Positions 32,544-44,235 of a stretch of 64,000 bases of DNA are shown here, in pieces (position 1 is the stretch's first letter; the number at the start of each line of letters is the position of its first letter). Origin of the DNA: Lucinisca nassula (taxonomy: Eukaryota > Mollusca > Bivalvia > Lucinida > Lucinidae). Position numbers and translations under genes: made by a program. Under the pieces are notes generated by a model that was not told the DNA's origin, ran no database searches, and saw only the letters and a program-made list of their open reading frames with translations. The DNA lies in NCBI GenBank assembly GCA_963580285.1, contig OY757013.1, positions 151,083,900 to 151,147,899 on the forward strand, given 5' to 3'.

Positions 32544-32755
32544 TTAACCCTTGTCCTGCTAATCCCGGATATGCCTTATCTTTGAAACAATGTAGATCCA
32601 GATCAGATGGCTTCTGACGAAGCCATCTGATCAGGATCTACATTGTTTGCCATTCAGATTGTGAATTTGTTGCAATAATTTGCATCAAGTAATCTGATTG
32701 GTTGATAATCGGTAGTGGTGTGGCATATATAAATATTCAGCAGGACAAGGGTTAA
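32544..32755. mobile_element. TTAA MITE, CCCTTGTCCTGCT family, full length
   Basis: The termini TTAACCCTTGTCCTGCT and AGCAGGACAAGGGTTAA are perfect complements. The core is the palindrome GATCAGATGGCTTCTGACG / GAAGCCATCTGATC. Compared with 34552-34764 it is in the opposite orientation. Confidence 0.85.
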
Positions 32756-32940
32756 CTCCTCACCATACTTGTTCTGCAATTTGAACATGTATGGTTTTCT
32801 TCTGGATGTTGTGTCTGGAGGTAGCTGGTAGATTTGCAAACAGTGTAGATCCTGATGAGATGCCACATTCTGTGTCATCTCATCAGGGTCTATACTTTTT
32901 GTTCAGGCCTGTCTGTCCAAATACATTGATAAGTATGGTA

Positions 32941-33122
32941 TACAGTAAAACCTGTCATAGTGGCCACCTCTGTTAAGCAAGCAACCTGTATTAAGCAAGC
33001 AAGCATTCAGTTCCCAAATAAGGAAACTGCATTAAAATTCACCTGTATTAAGCAAGCACCTGTCTTAAGCAAACTCATTTTGCTTATCCCTTAGGTGCTT
33101 GCTTAATACGAGTTGGACTGTA
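32941..33122. mobile_element. TA-flanked MITE with CAGTAAAACCTG tips
   Basis: TACAGTAAAACCTGTCATAG at one end, GAGTTGGACTGTA at the other. Interior repeats of TTAAGCAAGCA appear in both orientations. Similar in plan to 44861-45373. Confidence 0.55.
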
Positions 33123-34252
33123 CACGTATTTCATAGGTATGCTTTTCCAATGATGAACCATTATTCATGACTGTCTTCTTTGTGAAGCACTTTTTGTTAT
33201 GATGGAGTTCTATCATTATATGGTTATTGTATGAAGTGTATATGTTTTCTTGAATTTGCTTCATAGTTTAACCCTTTCATCCCAATTTTCTGAAGCAGAC
33301 TCTTCCATCTTTGAAGTGGATGACAAGACTAAGCATTTAGCTTAGGCACCAAGACTACCTGGGCTCAGTTATTCAAAACTAACAAAGTCTTTATTGAATG
33401 AATCATTAAAACTTTAATCATTTAATATGGCAAATATACTGATATTTCTGCCTAGAAATGCAAGTAGCTTTTGCATATACAGAAAAAAAATCAACAAAAA
33501 TAACAGAATTATAGGGAACAGTTAACAATTTGATCCTTAATGAGCTCATTAAGCTAACAGTGCTTTGAACAACTGGCCCCTTAAATTTAACTTCTCCATC
33601 AAACATAGACATTTTAAATAATAATTTTGGCCCAAAGCTCAAAAGCCTAAAATTTAGGTGCTCTGGGCATCTGTTAGTCTGAAATCTGAATGTAGATCCT
33701 GGTGATCTCGACTGCTTGCATAGGTATCTGTCCTGGAGTATTCTGTACCAGTATACAGGTCAGAAGGGTTAATATAGAACTTAACTTCAACTATTCTTTA
33801 TAAACATATTTTCAAAGGAGGAAATATGCAAAATATGTACATTTTAAACTTTATATTTTTACTATACATATATCTTTGATTTAACGCTTTAAATGCCTTT
33901 ATATCAGATTTGCACAATAGGCAACATTCTAAATTTTTCTTTTTTGATTTCCTAAGAAATTCAAGCTTGATATCTGCTACAAATGTAAGACATACTTGTG
34001 GTAAACTTTTTAACTGTATGCTGGCGATTTGTCATTCAATATAAATGTTAACCCTTAAGACGCTGATTCAAAATATTCAAAATAAATATTAACCCTTAAG
34101 ACGCTAAGAAAAACTACATCTGAAAATGTTTCTGCTTATGTCGTCTGCTTAAAAGTAACCGGCAGACAACAAAGTACATGACATTTGTCGTGATTGGTAG
34201 TTTATGGGTTTAGAATAGATAGGGAAATTCTGAGTTCAGGTAAGGGAGACTT
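33123..34252. other. Intronic, no recognised feature
   Basis: AT-rich, apparently unique. A short local repeat AACCCTTAAGACGCT occurs twice (about 34051 and 34092). Confidence 0.4.
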
Positions 34253-34265
34253 ACAAAATTTTGGT

Positions 34266-34416
34266 GAAGCCTCGGTCGTGTTGTGGTTACGCTATTCGCC
34301 TTGTAAACCAAGGATCACAGAATCGATCCCGGGCTTCTCCAGACTTTCGGATGAGTCTTTAAACTGAGGTCCCGTCTCAGCTGTTGGTGGGACGTAAGAC
34401 TCAAACACTCTGCTCT
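34266..34416 (+). repeat. Short tRNA-derived SINE with 13-bp target duplication
   Basis: The head has GTTGTGGTTACGC and ATCGATCCCGGGC; the body has TTTCGGATGAGTCTTTAAAC and GAGGTCCCGT. It is flanked by ACAAAATTTTGGT at 34253-34265 and 34417-34429. A minus-strand relative is at 46479-46637. Confidence 0.85.
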
Positions 34417-34551
34417 ACAAAATTTTGGTATAATGTGGGCAAGATTTAGTGTCAGAATATGGGAGTCTCCCTCCATGTATGCTAAGAAATGAATCGTAGG
34501 AAATGAATAAAAAAATTTTGTCTGCTATAATTGTGATTAATGATTTGAAGA

Positions 34552-34764
34552 TTAACCCTTGTCCTGCTGAATATTTATATATGCCACACCCACTACTGAT
34601 TATCAGCCAATCAGATTACTTGATGCAAATTATTGCAACAAATTCACAATCTGAATGGCAAACAATGTAGATCCTGATCAGATGGCTTTGTCAGAAGCCA
34701 TCTGATCTGGATCTTCATTGTTTGGAAAATAAGGCATATCCGGGCTCAGCAGGACAAGGGTTAA
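34552..34764. mobile_element. TTAA MITE, CCCTTGTCCTGCT family, full length
   Basis: TTAACCCTTGTCCTGCTGA ... CTCAGCAGGACAAGGGTTAA, with TTAA at 34552-34555 and 34761-34764. The central palindrome is GATCAGATGGCTT-TGTC-AGAAGCCATCTGATC. Confidence 0.88.
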
Positions 34765-34963
34765 GATGGATTTTTATGTATGCGCTAATAAAGGGACTTA
34801 TTTGGGCTTCATAATTTGTGAGGCTTACCATGAGAAAACCTGTCTTCAGAGTTTAAATCCAGTTAAGACATGATCTGCATGACTAACATCCAAGTAGTGA
34901 AAATTAAGGTGCTGATCAGACTGCATTGATGTGCAGGCTGAACCACATCTTTGCAGTTCACAA

Positions 34964-35202
34964 ATGAGCCCCGCCAAGCGAATTTGTGTCTTCGAGCATT
35001 CCGTCATGACAAATTTTAACTGCGCATGCCCAGCCATTCAGAGGGGCCAGGGATATGGCTTTCTGTCTGAAGGTTCCTCTTGATTCACTGCTTGTATGAG
35101 CGAGCAGCGAAGGTTCTGGCGAGACTGCGCGGATGCGCAGGCTCGCCTTAACCTTCGCTGCTCGCATAGGCGATAAGTACCAAAATCGCTTGACGGGGCC
35201 CA
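34964..35202. mobile_element. MITE with GAGCCCCGCCAAGCGA termini
   Basis: Starts GAGCCCCGCCAAGCGAATTT and ends AAATCGCTTGACGGGGCCC. Inside is a strong palindrome, GCGAGCAGCGAAGGTT with GGCGAGACTGCGCGGATGCG. 48087-48322 is about 95% identical. Confidence 0.75.
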
Positions 35203-35442
35203 TATGGTGAAAACAAGTTTTCTCATGATATGACTCCTATGTTTGTTTGTGTAATCTAACATTTATTTTTTCTTAACATTGCAACATGCAGCTTATTATG
35301 AAATGTATCTATTTTTCTTTAATGGTGTATAAACAAAATTATCAATAAGCAACATATTTTTAGGACACATTTTGTCATAGCCCTAGATAAGATAATATCC
35401 AGTCTATCCACATATTAGTTTTCTTAATTCTGCACAAAAACA

Positions 35443-36120
35443 TATGTCGTGGGTGGGCATTAGAAGCTCCTCACTGAGGCCCTTCTAATGAATACCGACA
35501 ACATAAGTTTTCATGCAGAATTAAGACAATTATCAGTACATGTACTTTTCGGATAAAATTATGCCTTATCAGGAGCTATGGGTCTACTCCGGAGCAAATA
35601 ATTTTTTTTATTGAAAGGAAAGACACCTCCACAGAAAGTGTATCCATTCACCTTACAATGGATAACTCTTGGCATATTTTGGCCATTTGTTAGGAGACAA
35701 CTTTCAGAACCTTCCAGTCTATCTCCTGTTAAGCAAATTCTTTCCTTTAAGAGTAGACCCTTATTGAAGAGGGAGACAACATATTTTGAAGAATTGCTTC
35801 CTGTGTAAGCATATCCAACCACCAGCAATATACCCAGAGATATACAGTGAAACTTTATTAATATTAGTTATGAAAATAATTTTTTTTTAACCCATGTTGT
35901 ACTGAATAAATTAATTTTTATGCACTCATTTTTAACTATCAACCAATCAGATTATTTGATATAATTTATTTCTGTAAATTTACCAACTGAATGACATACA
36001 GTGAAGATTCAGATCAGATGGCTTCTAGAATGGCTTCTCTAGAAGCCATTCTAGAGGCCATCTGATCTGGATTTACACTGTTTGTAAAGATAGAGCATAT
36101 CCTGGTTCTTTTACACCCCT
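35443..36120. repeat. Cluster of foldback core and TTAA MITE copies
   Basis: 35443-35510: foldback core (GTGGGTGGGCATTAGAAG). 35575-35830: AAGGG-family MITE remnant (GAAAGACACCTCCACAGAAAG; TCCTTTAAGAGTAGACCC). 35889-36115: degraded CCCTTGTCCTGCT-family copy with the palindrome ATGGCTTCTAGA/TCTAGAAGCCAT. Confidence 0.5.
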
Positions 36121-36219
36121 TAGTTTCTGAAATGGACTCATCCATCTTTGAATTTAGACAAGTCCATTGTTGCCACTCTTTCATGGTGATTGGTCATGAA
36201 AAATTTTCTCCTGTCATTC

Positions 36220-36395
36220 ATTATCATCTGCTGATTCAAGAAGGGCAGTTGTCAGTTTCTAGCAAAAGAATGCAAGCTAACGGTTAAACCACTTACATTT
36301 TAAGTTTGCCCAGGAAAAGTGTGATCAGATAAACTGACCAGCCCTACATGACCTGAACAGTGTTAACTGGGCTGTTTAACTCTGAACCAAATCAA
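36220..36395 (+). repeat. tRNA-SINE 3' half, uninterrupted at the Helentron target
   Basis: Carries CATCTGCTGATTCAAGAAGG, the empty-site version of the junctions at 27886/30121. It continues through CAGTTGTCAGTTTCTAGC to AGTGTTAACTGGGC. Confidence 0.75.
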
Positions 36396-36774
36396 AGTCA
36401 CTTAAGGTTTCTGTCACAAGCATCAGCAGAATGACAAACGGTGGAACTGTACATCTTGATAAGAAGTGTCACAGTCTTGAAAGGGTCAAGGGCTGAGCTG
36501 AATATTTATAAATTCATGGTAATAATACTCTTTTGCAGGTGTGCAATATTTTAGGACTATGAATTTGCATATTCCAAGGAAATTCTGTTTTCTGTTATCA
36601 TTTCTGTATTGAACTGCATGCATTCTGTTGTATTTTTTCTTTGAGTTGCTGTATGTTGATTTCCTACCCCCTTTTTACACCTTTTCTATCTGTTACTTCT
36701 GAATAATTATCAGAACACTATAAGCCCTTTATAACATTGCTGTTGGTTGTGGTCCAAAGCAGAAATTATGTCAG

Positions 36775-37002
36775 TTAACCCATTTTGTACTGGAAAACCC
36801 AAAGCGGGTAATTGGCAAACAGAGCATGCCCTGATCAGACACCGCAGAATGCGGCATCTGATCAGGGCCTACACTGTTTACAAAAAGTTCAGTCATTTTC
36901 CAAATAGATTTTGAAGAAAACGGAACGTCACAAACCTAAATTTTGAAATGGACTCCTGCCATATATAAGGCGGAAGATTCCTTTTGGTGCAAAAATGGTT
37001 AA
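36775..37002. mobile_element. TTAA MITE, CCCATTTTGTAC family, full length
   Basis: TTAACCCATTTTGTACTGG ... GGTGCAAAAATGGTTAA. The core palindrome is CCCTGATCAGACACCGCAG / ATGCGGCATCTGATCAGGG. Confidence 0.8.
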
Positions 37003-37191
37003 ACAACTTTTTCATATCCTGACAAAAATATGTAGATTATAGAGAAAAAGGACCATGTATATAATCTATACATTTTTGGTATCCATCTTTCACCTGTGTT
37101 ATAAAGAGTTTTAGGCGTATTTTAGAGAAATGTACTATTTGGTTAACTTGGATGAAGGTTTTCTAAATCCAGGATGACTGCTTAATTACAG

Positions 37192-37365
37192 GTTCATGGA
37201 TCCCAATGCCGGTCCTCTGTCTGAGCTGGAGAGATGGCGTAGACGCCAGAGATTACTGGCTAGTATCACAGAACAGTTGAAGGGCAAGGAATGTAAAGCT
37301 GTGATTGGAGTGCTCATTACGGCCAAGTCCAGACTGCTGAAGAAATGGAAGACAGTAGATGCTGC
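37192..37365 (+). CDS. DNAH5/8-like: Axonemal dynein heavy chain, exon 3
   Basis: The acceptor is TTAATTACAG at 37191; the donor is GC|GTAAGA after 37365; phase 2 at both ends. The 174 bases read FMDPNAGPLSELERWRRRQR, then LKGKECKAVIGVLITAKSR and LLKKWKTVDA. The GP-L-x-E-L-x-x-W start and the CKAVIxVLxxAxSxLLKxW pattern are what I recognise as the DNAH5/DNAH8 class within the DHC N-terminal region 1. Other axonemal classes (DNAH2, DNAH9/11/17) and cytoplasmic dynein lack the CKAVI...LLKxW string. This exon carries the strongest class signal in the window. Confidence 0.9.
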
Positions 37366-37892
37366 GTAAGAGCTTCAGTATTCTTTTCTTTATATGTGTT
37401 CAATTTTTGCAGAAACAATCATTATTTAGAAGTAGACAAGAATCAGAATACATATACTTACTAAGAAGAAAAAATCGCCTGGGCACAGTTACTAAATATA
37501 TCATTAGCTTAACCAGCTTATTTATGTTGAAAATGTTAACTGTAGTATTCTATTAAGTTCAATATACTTTGGATTTTGCTTGGAAAGAATGTGAGTAGCT
37601 TGTACATAAATTTGCAAAAAAAACTACATGTACTCATATTGTTTCAACAAAACTTTTAGTGTGAACTAACTAAAGAGTTTGTTAGTGTTGATCAGCTGAC
37701 GACTGGCTTCCATAGCAGAACTTGGCACTGCTCTTATGATCTGAGCCAACTGAACCCCATGGTGGTGAGAGGCTTAGAGATTATGAATCAGCCATTTTGC
37801 CATGGCTGCCCAGCGACACCGCTTCAGGGGAATTGAGCAAAAGAAGTAAACATGATATTCATAGATCAGATAAGGAGGAGTAGCAAGGATAA

Positions 37893-38105
37893 TTAACCCT
37901 TATCTTGCTGAATATTCATTTAAGCCACACCCATTTCTGTCTATCAACCAATCAAATTACTTGATGTAATTTATTGCTACAAATTCATAAACTGAATGCC
38001 AAACAGCGTAGATCCTGATCAGATGGCATCTTCAGAAGCCTTCTGATCTGGATCTACACTGTTTGAAAAGATAGGGGTTGTCATGAACAGCAAGATAAGG
38101 GCTAA
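37893..38105. mobile_element. TTAA MITE, CCCTTGTCCTGCT family
   Basis: TTAACCCTTATCTTGCTGA ... CAGCAAGATAAGGGCTAA. The right TTAA is mutated to CTAA. The core palindrome is GATCAGATGGC / GCCTTCTGATC. Confidence 0.8.
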
Positions 38106-38182
38106 GGGATCATTTTCATTGTTTCTTATTAGAATTGCCAGAAATAAAAATCTTAAAAATAATAGGCATTTTCTATCAAAAC

Positions 38183-38413
38183 TTAACCCATTGCATGCGG
38201 GAAACTCCTAAAGGGGTACCTTCGCAAACAGTGCAGGCCCAGATCAGATGCCGCAGAATGCGGCGTCTGATCGGGGCCTGCACTGTTTGCTAACAGAATT
38301 TTTAGTCAAAAATAGAATAAAAACAAATAAAATAGGCCTGACACCCCTTATATGACAAATGGACTTCTCCAACATATAGAAATGGAAGATTCCACCAGTA
38401 TACAATGGGTTAA
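38183..38413. mobile_element. TTAA MITE, CCCATTGCATGC family
   Basis: TTAACCCATTGCATGCGGG ... AGTATACAATGGGTTAA. The core is CCAGATCAGATGCCGCAG / ATGCGGCGTCTGATCGGGG. Confidence 0.8.
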
Positions 38414-38427
38414 GGCCCTGCCACTGC

Positions 38428-38925
38428 CACTGGCACATGCTCCATGGCCATCATTTGCAGGGATGAATGTCATAAAGTGTCCCGTCCTTCAGATCGGGAC
38501 GTTAACTGGAGGTCCCCTGTGCAGGGAGAGTCATGCCACATGCAGGTTAAAGACCCCTACCGTAATTACATGATTACTGTGTAGGATTTCATCCTGCAAA
38601 CCTGGTGTGTATGTAATTTACACCTGCGAGTAATGGTCAGATGTGACCCATCGCAGTATAAGTAGAAAGAAAGTTAGCCTCTGTTAGTCTTTAAGGGGAC
38701 TGGGTACACCTGGCATATTTTCTGTTATTTTCTTACGAGGGAGACAACTTTGAGAAATTTCTGTTTGCTTTCCCGTTAGCCAAGTAGCTGTGAAAATGGA
38801 GTTTCCTTTTGAAGGAAAGAATTCAGTCCTCAGGAGCAAATTTTTACAAGTATAGCCCTGTTGATAGAGAAGACAAAAATAAAGTGAATATTTCAAGGCT
38901 GGTTCAACTCCTTGAGTCTGTAGAA
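38428..38925. repeat. SINE body fragment and AAGGG MITE remnant
   Basis: 38428-38675 matches the body of the SINE at 18282-18616 without its tRNA head (GCAGGGATGAATGTCATAAA; CGGGACGTTAACTGGAGG). 38690-38925 is a diverged AAGGG-family MITE (AAGGGGACTGGGTACACC; GACTGGTTC-like end). Confidence 0.55.
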
Positions 38926-39066
38926 AAAAAAATCCCTTACTGCAGATATTTAGATATTTGGGATAATTTTCTCATTTTATCTTGAAAATAAATGTTGCAT
39001 GTACTCATTAGAAATGTGTCAATTCTAATCAGTATTCATAACATACCTTTAATTGCAACAATATCA

Positions 39067-39414
39067 TACAGTCAAACTTCGATCGCTCGAACCCCATTGG
39101 GACCATGAAAATTTGTTCGAGACAACGGTAGTTCGAGCCACAGAGGGTTACTATCAGTGCCTTACCAGGAAGCATAATATAGATCTTTTCCGGGTTCTGT
39201 ATTATAAATGTATGCTGTGTGTACTCATTAGAATCGCCTCATCGAGGCGATTCTAATGAGTACACACAGCATACTTTTGCAAGATAAATGAAGAAAATCT
39301 TCCTAAATTACACCTATATCGTATTTGGAGGAATTCCCTGCGGACTCAAGAACAGGTTCGACTCATCGATCGTAAACGAGCCATCGGAGTTCGAGCCATT
39401 GAAGTTCTACTGTA
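39067..39414. mobile_element. TA-flanked pogo-like MITE carrying a foldback core
   Basis: TACAGTCAAACTTCGATCGC ... TTGAAGTTCTACTGTA. The centre (39205-39275) has ATTAGAATCGCCTCATCGAG and its complement, as at 25957-26340. Confidence 0.7.
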
Positions 39415-39627
39415 TTCTACTGTACCCCTGTGCCTCTATGAGGCAATTCTAATGAGTACACACAACATTACATTTTCTCGGCAGAATATGACAGATCTAC
39501 CAAAATCTTCCCTATTATGTTATCTAGAGCTATGGAAAAAAATCCCTAGGGACTCAAGAACAAGCTTGAATCAGTCATGGTAAATAAGGCACTGATATTC
39601 AAGTCATTCACTGTAATTATTTTCCAG

Positions 39628-39835
39628 AATCACGGATGGTATGAATGATACCAAAGATAAGGTGAAATTTCTTGAGTCACTCAAGCGTCATTTCGATCAG
39701 CTGTACAGCATAGAGTCTACGCCCAATACAATCATCAACACAGCAATCCCCGGGCTTGCTAACAGTGTCAAACAGATGGACTCCATCTCCAGATATTACT
39801 CCAGAGTAGGATTCTTGGGTCTCATGTTCACCAAG
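39628..39835 (+). CDS. DNAH5/8-like: Axonemal dynein heavy chain, exon 4
   Basis: The acceptor is TTATTTTCCAG at 39627; the donor is AAG|GTGAGT after 39835. It starts in phase 2 and ends in phase 0. It reads ITDGMNDTKDKVKFLESLKR, then NTAIPGLANSVKQMDSISR and YYSRVGFLGLMFTK. The ITD-x-x-N-x-x-K-D-x-V-x-x-L pattern and the SISRYY block with an FxK end continue the DNAH5/8-type tail directly from exon 3. The intron that follows (4.8 kb) carries the three-level nested repeat. Confidence 0.9.
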
Positions 39836-40609
39836 GTGAGTGTAGTTAAGGGATAACTAAACTACAAGATCTTTATACAGAGGTACAAATCAAAAACTGA
39901 GTTAAACAGCTATGTTATATCCAAACAAAAACATAGATTATGTAGGAAAATGACCATTTATGGTTGTTTTTCATTAAAATTGACACATTTTTGGGATCCC
40001 TCTTTAAATCATATTATATCCAAAACTGAGTGTTATAAAGAGGTTTAGGTGTTTCTCCAAAACAGTCATTTTTGCAGAATTTTAGCTCACCTGAGCATAA
40101 AGTGCTCAAGTTGAGCTATTGTGACCAGCCTGTATCTGTCATGCGTCATCAGCATTTACCTTGTGCACTTTCTAGAGGCTACAGTTTTAATCCAATCTTT
40201 ATGAAACTTTATTAGAATCTTTGACTGGATAATATCTCTGTTAAGTTTGAATGAATGTGGGTCATGTTGGGTTAAAAACTCTGTCAAATTTTGTCAAAAG
40301 CTTGTGTGCCACCTGGAGGCCACAGTTTTGCTTCAGTCATTATGAAACTTGATCTGAATGTGTTACATGATGATATATCAGTCAAGTTGGAATGTCAGGT
40401 AAAAAAATGTAGGTCTTCAGGTCAAATTTCTTTGAAACCCAGTTCACCCACTTGATGATACTTTGATAAAGTTTGAATATGGGTCAGATCAGACACTAGG
40501 TCACTAGATCAAATTTATTTAAAACTTTGTTCACTCTCTAAAAGCCACAGTTTTGCTTTAATCTACATGAAACTTTACCAGAATGTTTGTCTTGATGCTA
40601 TTTTGGTCA

Positions 40610-40920
40610 GGTTGGTTGGTTGATTTGAAGTTCAATGTCCCCTTCAACACTGTAAAGGTAATTTTGGAGACGTTGCTTCCAATTTTGTGGGACTTTTACC
40701 CGACATTGAGATGAAATGATATCTCAAGCCCTGTCGCCCAATGAAACCAATAGGGTTTATTAGCATGGACGGTCTGCCTCGCACCGCGGTTCCAGGACAG
40801 GCTTAGATCCTCTAAGAAGTTTACCAGTACTAGTGTGCGGGCTGGATTCAGCTCTGCGTGGAAGCATCATGCAGCCCATATATTTCTTCAAGCCCCTATG
40901 GGCGGGGGCCGTTCGGTCAA
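40610..40920 (-). repeat. SINE-like interspersed repeat with (CAAA/CAAC)n end
   Basis: Read in reverse, it runs from GGGGCTTGAAGAAATATATG through GCATGATGCTTCCACGCAG and AAAAGTCCCACAAAATTGGA to a CAAC-rich end. Flanks GGTCAgg and GGTCAag look like remains of a target duplication. Relatives are at 45930-46235, 50920-51220, 54893-54990 (part) and 63472-63720. Confidence 0.65.
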
Positions 40921-41312
40921 GTTTGAATATGGGTCATGTCAGATCAAAAACTTGATCACAAGAAAACCTTTTTACCATCTTGAGGCCACTGTTTTGCTTC
41001 AGTCCTCATGAAACTTTACAAGAATATTTGTTTGGTGTTATATAGGTCAAGTTTAAATATGGGTCATGCCGGATCATAAACTAGGTCAAATTTCTTTAAT
41101 ACCTATTTCACCGTCTAGAGGCCACAGTTTCTTCACTCTTCATGAAACTTTACCAGAATGTATGACTTGATCATCAAGTTCAGATATGGGTCATATGAGA
41201 ACAAAAACCTGGTCACTAGGTCAAATTTTTTTAATACCTTGTTCACCCTCTAAAAGCCACTGTTTTGCTTCAATTTTCAAGATACTTTACCAGAATTTTT
41301 GTCTTGGTGTAA

Positions 41313-44008
41313 TTATAGCCCCGCTTTGAAAAAGTGGGGCTATATTGGATTTGCCATGTCCTTCTGTCATTCCGTAATTCCGTGATTCCGTTAATTTGTG
41401 TTGGCTCCATAACTTTGTATCTGCTTAACATATTTTCATGAAACTTCACACAAATGTTAAACACCATAAGACAATGTGCAGAGCGAAGGAATTATAACTG
41501 TGGATTGCCTACTTTTGGAGTTATTGCCCTTTGAACATTTTCCGTAATTCCATAATTCCGTAATTCCGTGATTCCGTTAATTTGTGTTGGCTCCATAACT
41601 TTGTATCTGCTCAACATATTTTCATGAAACTTCACACAAATGTTGAACACCATAAGACAATGTGCAGAGCGAAGGAATTATAACTGTGGATTGCCTACTT
41701 TTGGAGTTATTGCCCTTTGAACATTGAAAAATGGCAATTTTAATTGTGTCCGCTTCATAACTCGAAAACCGTTTGAGATATTTTTAGGAAACTTCACACA
41801 AATGTTAAGCACTATGAGACGATGTGCAGAGCGCAGGAACCATAACTCTGCATTGCTTATTTTTGGAGTTATTGCCCTTTGAACATTGAAAAATGGCAAT
41901 TTTAACAGTGTCCGCTTCATAACTCGAAAACCGTTTGAGATAATTTCATGAAACTTCACACAAATGTTAAGCACTATGAGACAATGTGCAGAGCGCAAGA
42001 ACCATAACTCTGGTTTTCTTATTTTCTGTGTGTCTGTCTGTGTGTCTGTCTGTGTCTGTTAACAATTTTCGTGTCCGCTCCATAACTTTAAAACCCATTC
42101 ACATATTTTCATGAAACTTCACACAAACATTAAACACCATGAGATGGTGTGCAGAGTGCAGGAACCATAACTCTGGATTGCCTAATTTTTGAGTTATTTC
42201 CCTTTGAATATTGAAAAATATCAATTTTAGCCGTCTTTGCTCGATAACTCAAAAACCGTTTGAGATAATTTTATGAAACTTCACACAAATGTAAAGCACC
42301 ATATTACGTGTGCAGAGCGCAGGAACCCAAACTCTGGATTGTCTACTTTTTCAGTTATAGGCTTTTGAATATTAAAAAATGGCAATTTTAACTATGTCCG
42401 CTCCATAACCGTTTCTGATATTTTCATGAAACTTCAAATAAATGAAAAGCACCTTGAGATGATGTGCAGAGTGCAGGAACCATAACTCTGGTTTGCCTAC
42501 TTTAGGAGTTATTGCCCTTTGAACATTTAAAAAGGCAATTTTGACTGTGTCGGCTCCATAACTCACAAACCATTTGAGATACACCTCAACCTCGTTATAA
42601 CACGGAACTCCGGGTCCAACCAACGGACCGTGTTAGTTAACCGAATCGTGTTATAAACGCCGACCGTATTTGTCACAGATCAACCATTGACACTGGTGAT
42701 CAATAGTTTCCCAAACAAGATGATGTGCGGTCCGGTTCATGACCGTATTTCCCAACTCAAATGTGTTTAGAACTAATCAATGGCAGTAAATACCATGGCC
42801 CATCAAGTCAAACAAGTCACTTTAATAGAAACCAGCTGATAAACCATGTTTTATATCCAGAAATCGTCCGATCTGACAGCGAGTATGACGCCATTTTGAT
42901 AGCTGGTTCCCGGCTAACTTTGTTGTTACTGAGCGTCCGGAACCGTAACGAACTACCGTACCGTTAATACATTTCAATGGTGAAATTACCAGTTAGGATT
43001 CGGAACCGGACAATGATCAACACTTACAAGAAATTTGAATTACTTCCCTTGAAATGTCTTACCCTTAATATTTTAGCCATTTGAAACGATTTTTAATGGC
43101 GCACATGGTTTTTGAATGATTTTCTTACCGCGAAAATCGATCTTGAATATGTTTTACCATTTGCTTTTAAGCTTGAATAAATTTGACTTTCTTTTACATG
43201 CGGCTCTAGAAAATGAGTTTTATTGCAGTTGACCGATCACATCATCTGCATCCATGTTTAAAATTTCTGCTGAGCAGTGATCCTTAACAGAGCGTGATAA
43301 ATATTTTTTTCCGGTTGCGTAACTGAATTCATTAATCTCTTTATCTCACTAAGCCAACACTTTTGATTGTGCCGATGGCAGTTCATGTTTATCATGCGTG
43401 TCAAGCTAAACAAGTTTATATACTGTATATTCAACTCTGCTGGAGGCCTGCAATAAATATCAAAAAGTACCGTTATAAACCGTGTTAGCTACTGTGTTAG
43501 CTGCCGTATTACCGCAGTCAAAAGTGAGAGGATAATAAAGTTGTTGTGCTTAAAACCTGATACAATCCTTGGATAATATTTATAAATGTTGGTTGGGGAA
43601 AATTTGGGGTCCAAACCAAAACCGTGTTATATCCGAATTCGTGCTGTAACGAATCGTGCTATAACGAGGTCTGGGTGTATTTTCATGACACTTCACACAA
43701 GTGTAAAGCACCATGAGACAATGTGCAGAGCGCAGGAACCCTGACTCTGATTTGCCTACTTTAGGAGTTATTACCCTTTGAACATTGAAAAATGGAAGAT
43801 GAAATTTAGTATAAACATGGACATTCTGGTAATGTATCATGCTCATTGAAATGAGGGACAAGGGCTCACAACTCTTAGAGTTTTTCCAGATAATGTAAAA
43901 TTTTCAACAGTTATTTCTTGTTCATAACTGTTTTCTCTGCAGCTTAAATAACTTTCTTCTCTGACAGCGCTGAAGCGGGGCTATAGTCAGATCCTCTGAC
44001 AGCTCTAG
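41313..44008 (+). mobile_element. Inner Helentron-like element (TATAGCCCCGC type)
   Basis: The 5' hairpin is TATAGCCCCGCTTTG / AAAGTGGGGCTATA at 41315-41344. About eight tandem units of roughly 162 bp follow (ATGAAACTTCACACAAATGT; CAATGTGCAGAGCGAAGG; GAGTTATTGCCCTTTGAACA). An inverted copy of the tip, GCGGGGCTATA, is at 43975-43986. The end is a hairpin GTCAGA-TCC-TCTGAC and AGCTCTAG at 44001-44008. A TA-flanked transposon is inserted at 42580-43679. Confidence 0.75.
42580..43679. mobile_element. TA-flanked DNA transposon, non-autonomous, 1.1 kb
   Basis: The termini TACACCTCAACCTCGTTATAAC and ATAACGAGGTCTGGGTGTA are complementary for most of their length (here broken up as CACCTCAACCTCG and CGAGGTCTGGGTG). 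Removing it with one TA restores the host unit GAGATATTTTCATG. There is no transposase ORF; the longest frame is about 68 codons. Confidence 0.8.
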
Positions 44009-44235
44009 TTTTGTTTAAGTTCCAAGATGGGTCAAGCCTGTTCAAAACTTAAAAGCTTTTTCGCCTTCTAGTGGCTACAGATTTGTTTCAGCCTTCATGA
44101 AATTTTACCAGAATGTTTTTCTCAATGGCATCTTGCTCACATTTGAATATGGGTTAACTCAGATAAAAAATTAGGTCTCTAGATTAAATTTCTTCATAAC
44201 ATTGTTCACAGTCTGATCACAGCCTTTGCTGTCCA

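Larger units (their letters stand above)
40081..44235 (+). mobile_element. Outer Helentron-like element (AGCTCACCTGAGC type)
   Basis: Starts TTTAGCTCACCTGAGCATAA with the 5' hairpin GCATAAAGTGC / CTCAAGTTGAGCT. Diverged tandem units of about 135 bp follow, each with GAGGCCACAGTTTTGCTTC, CATGAAACTTTACCAGAATG and GAATATGGGTCATG. The array is interrupted at 40610-40920 by a SINE-like repeat and at 41313-44008 by another Helentron-like element. It resumes at 44009 and fades near 44235, where palindromic MITEs follow. Its own 3' hairpin end was not found. Confidence 0.6.

Noticed and set aside
41678..41998. Minus-strand ORF of 106 codons with internal repeats
   Set aside because: By-product of the 162-bp tandem units (a multiple of three).
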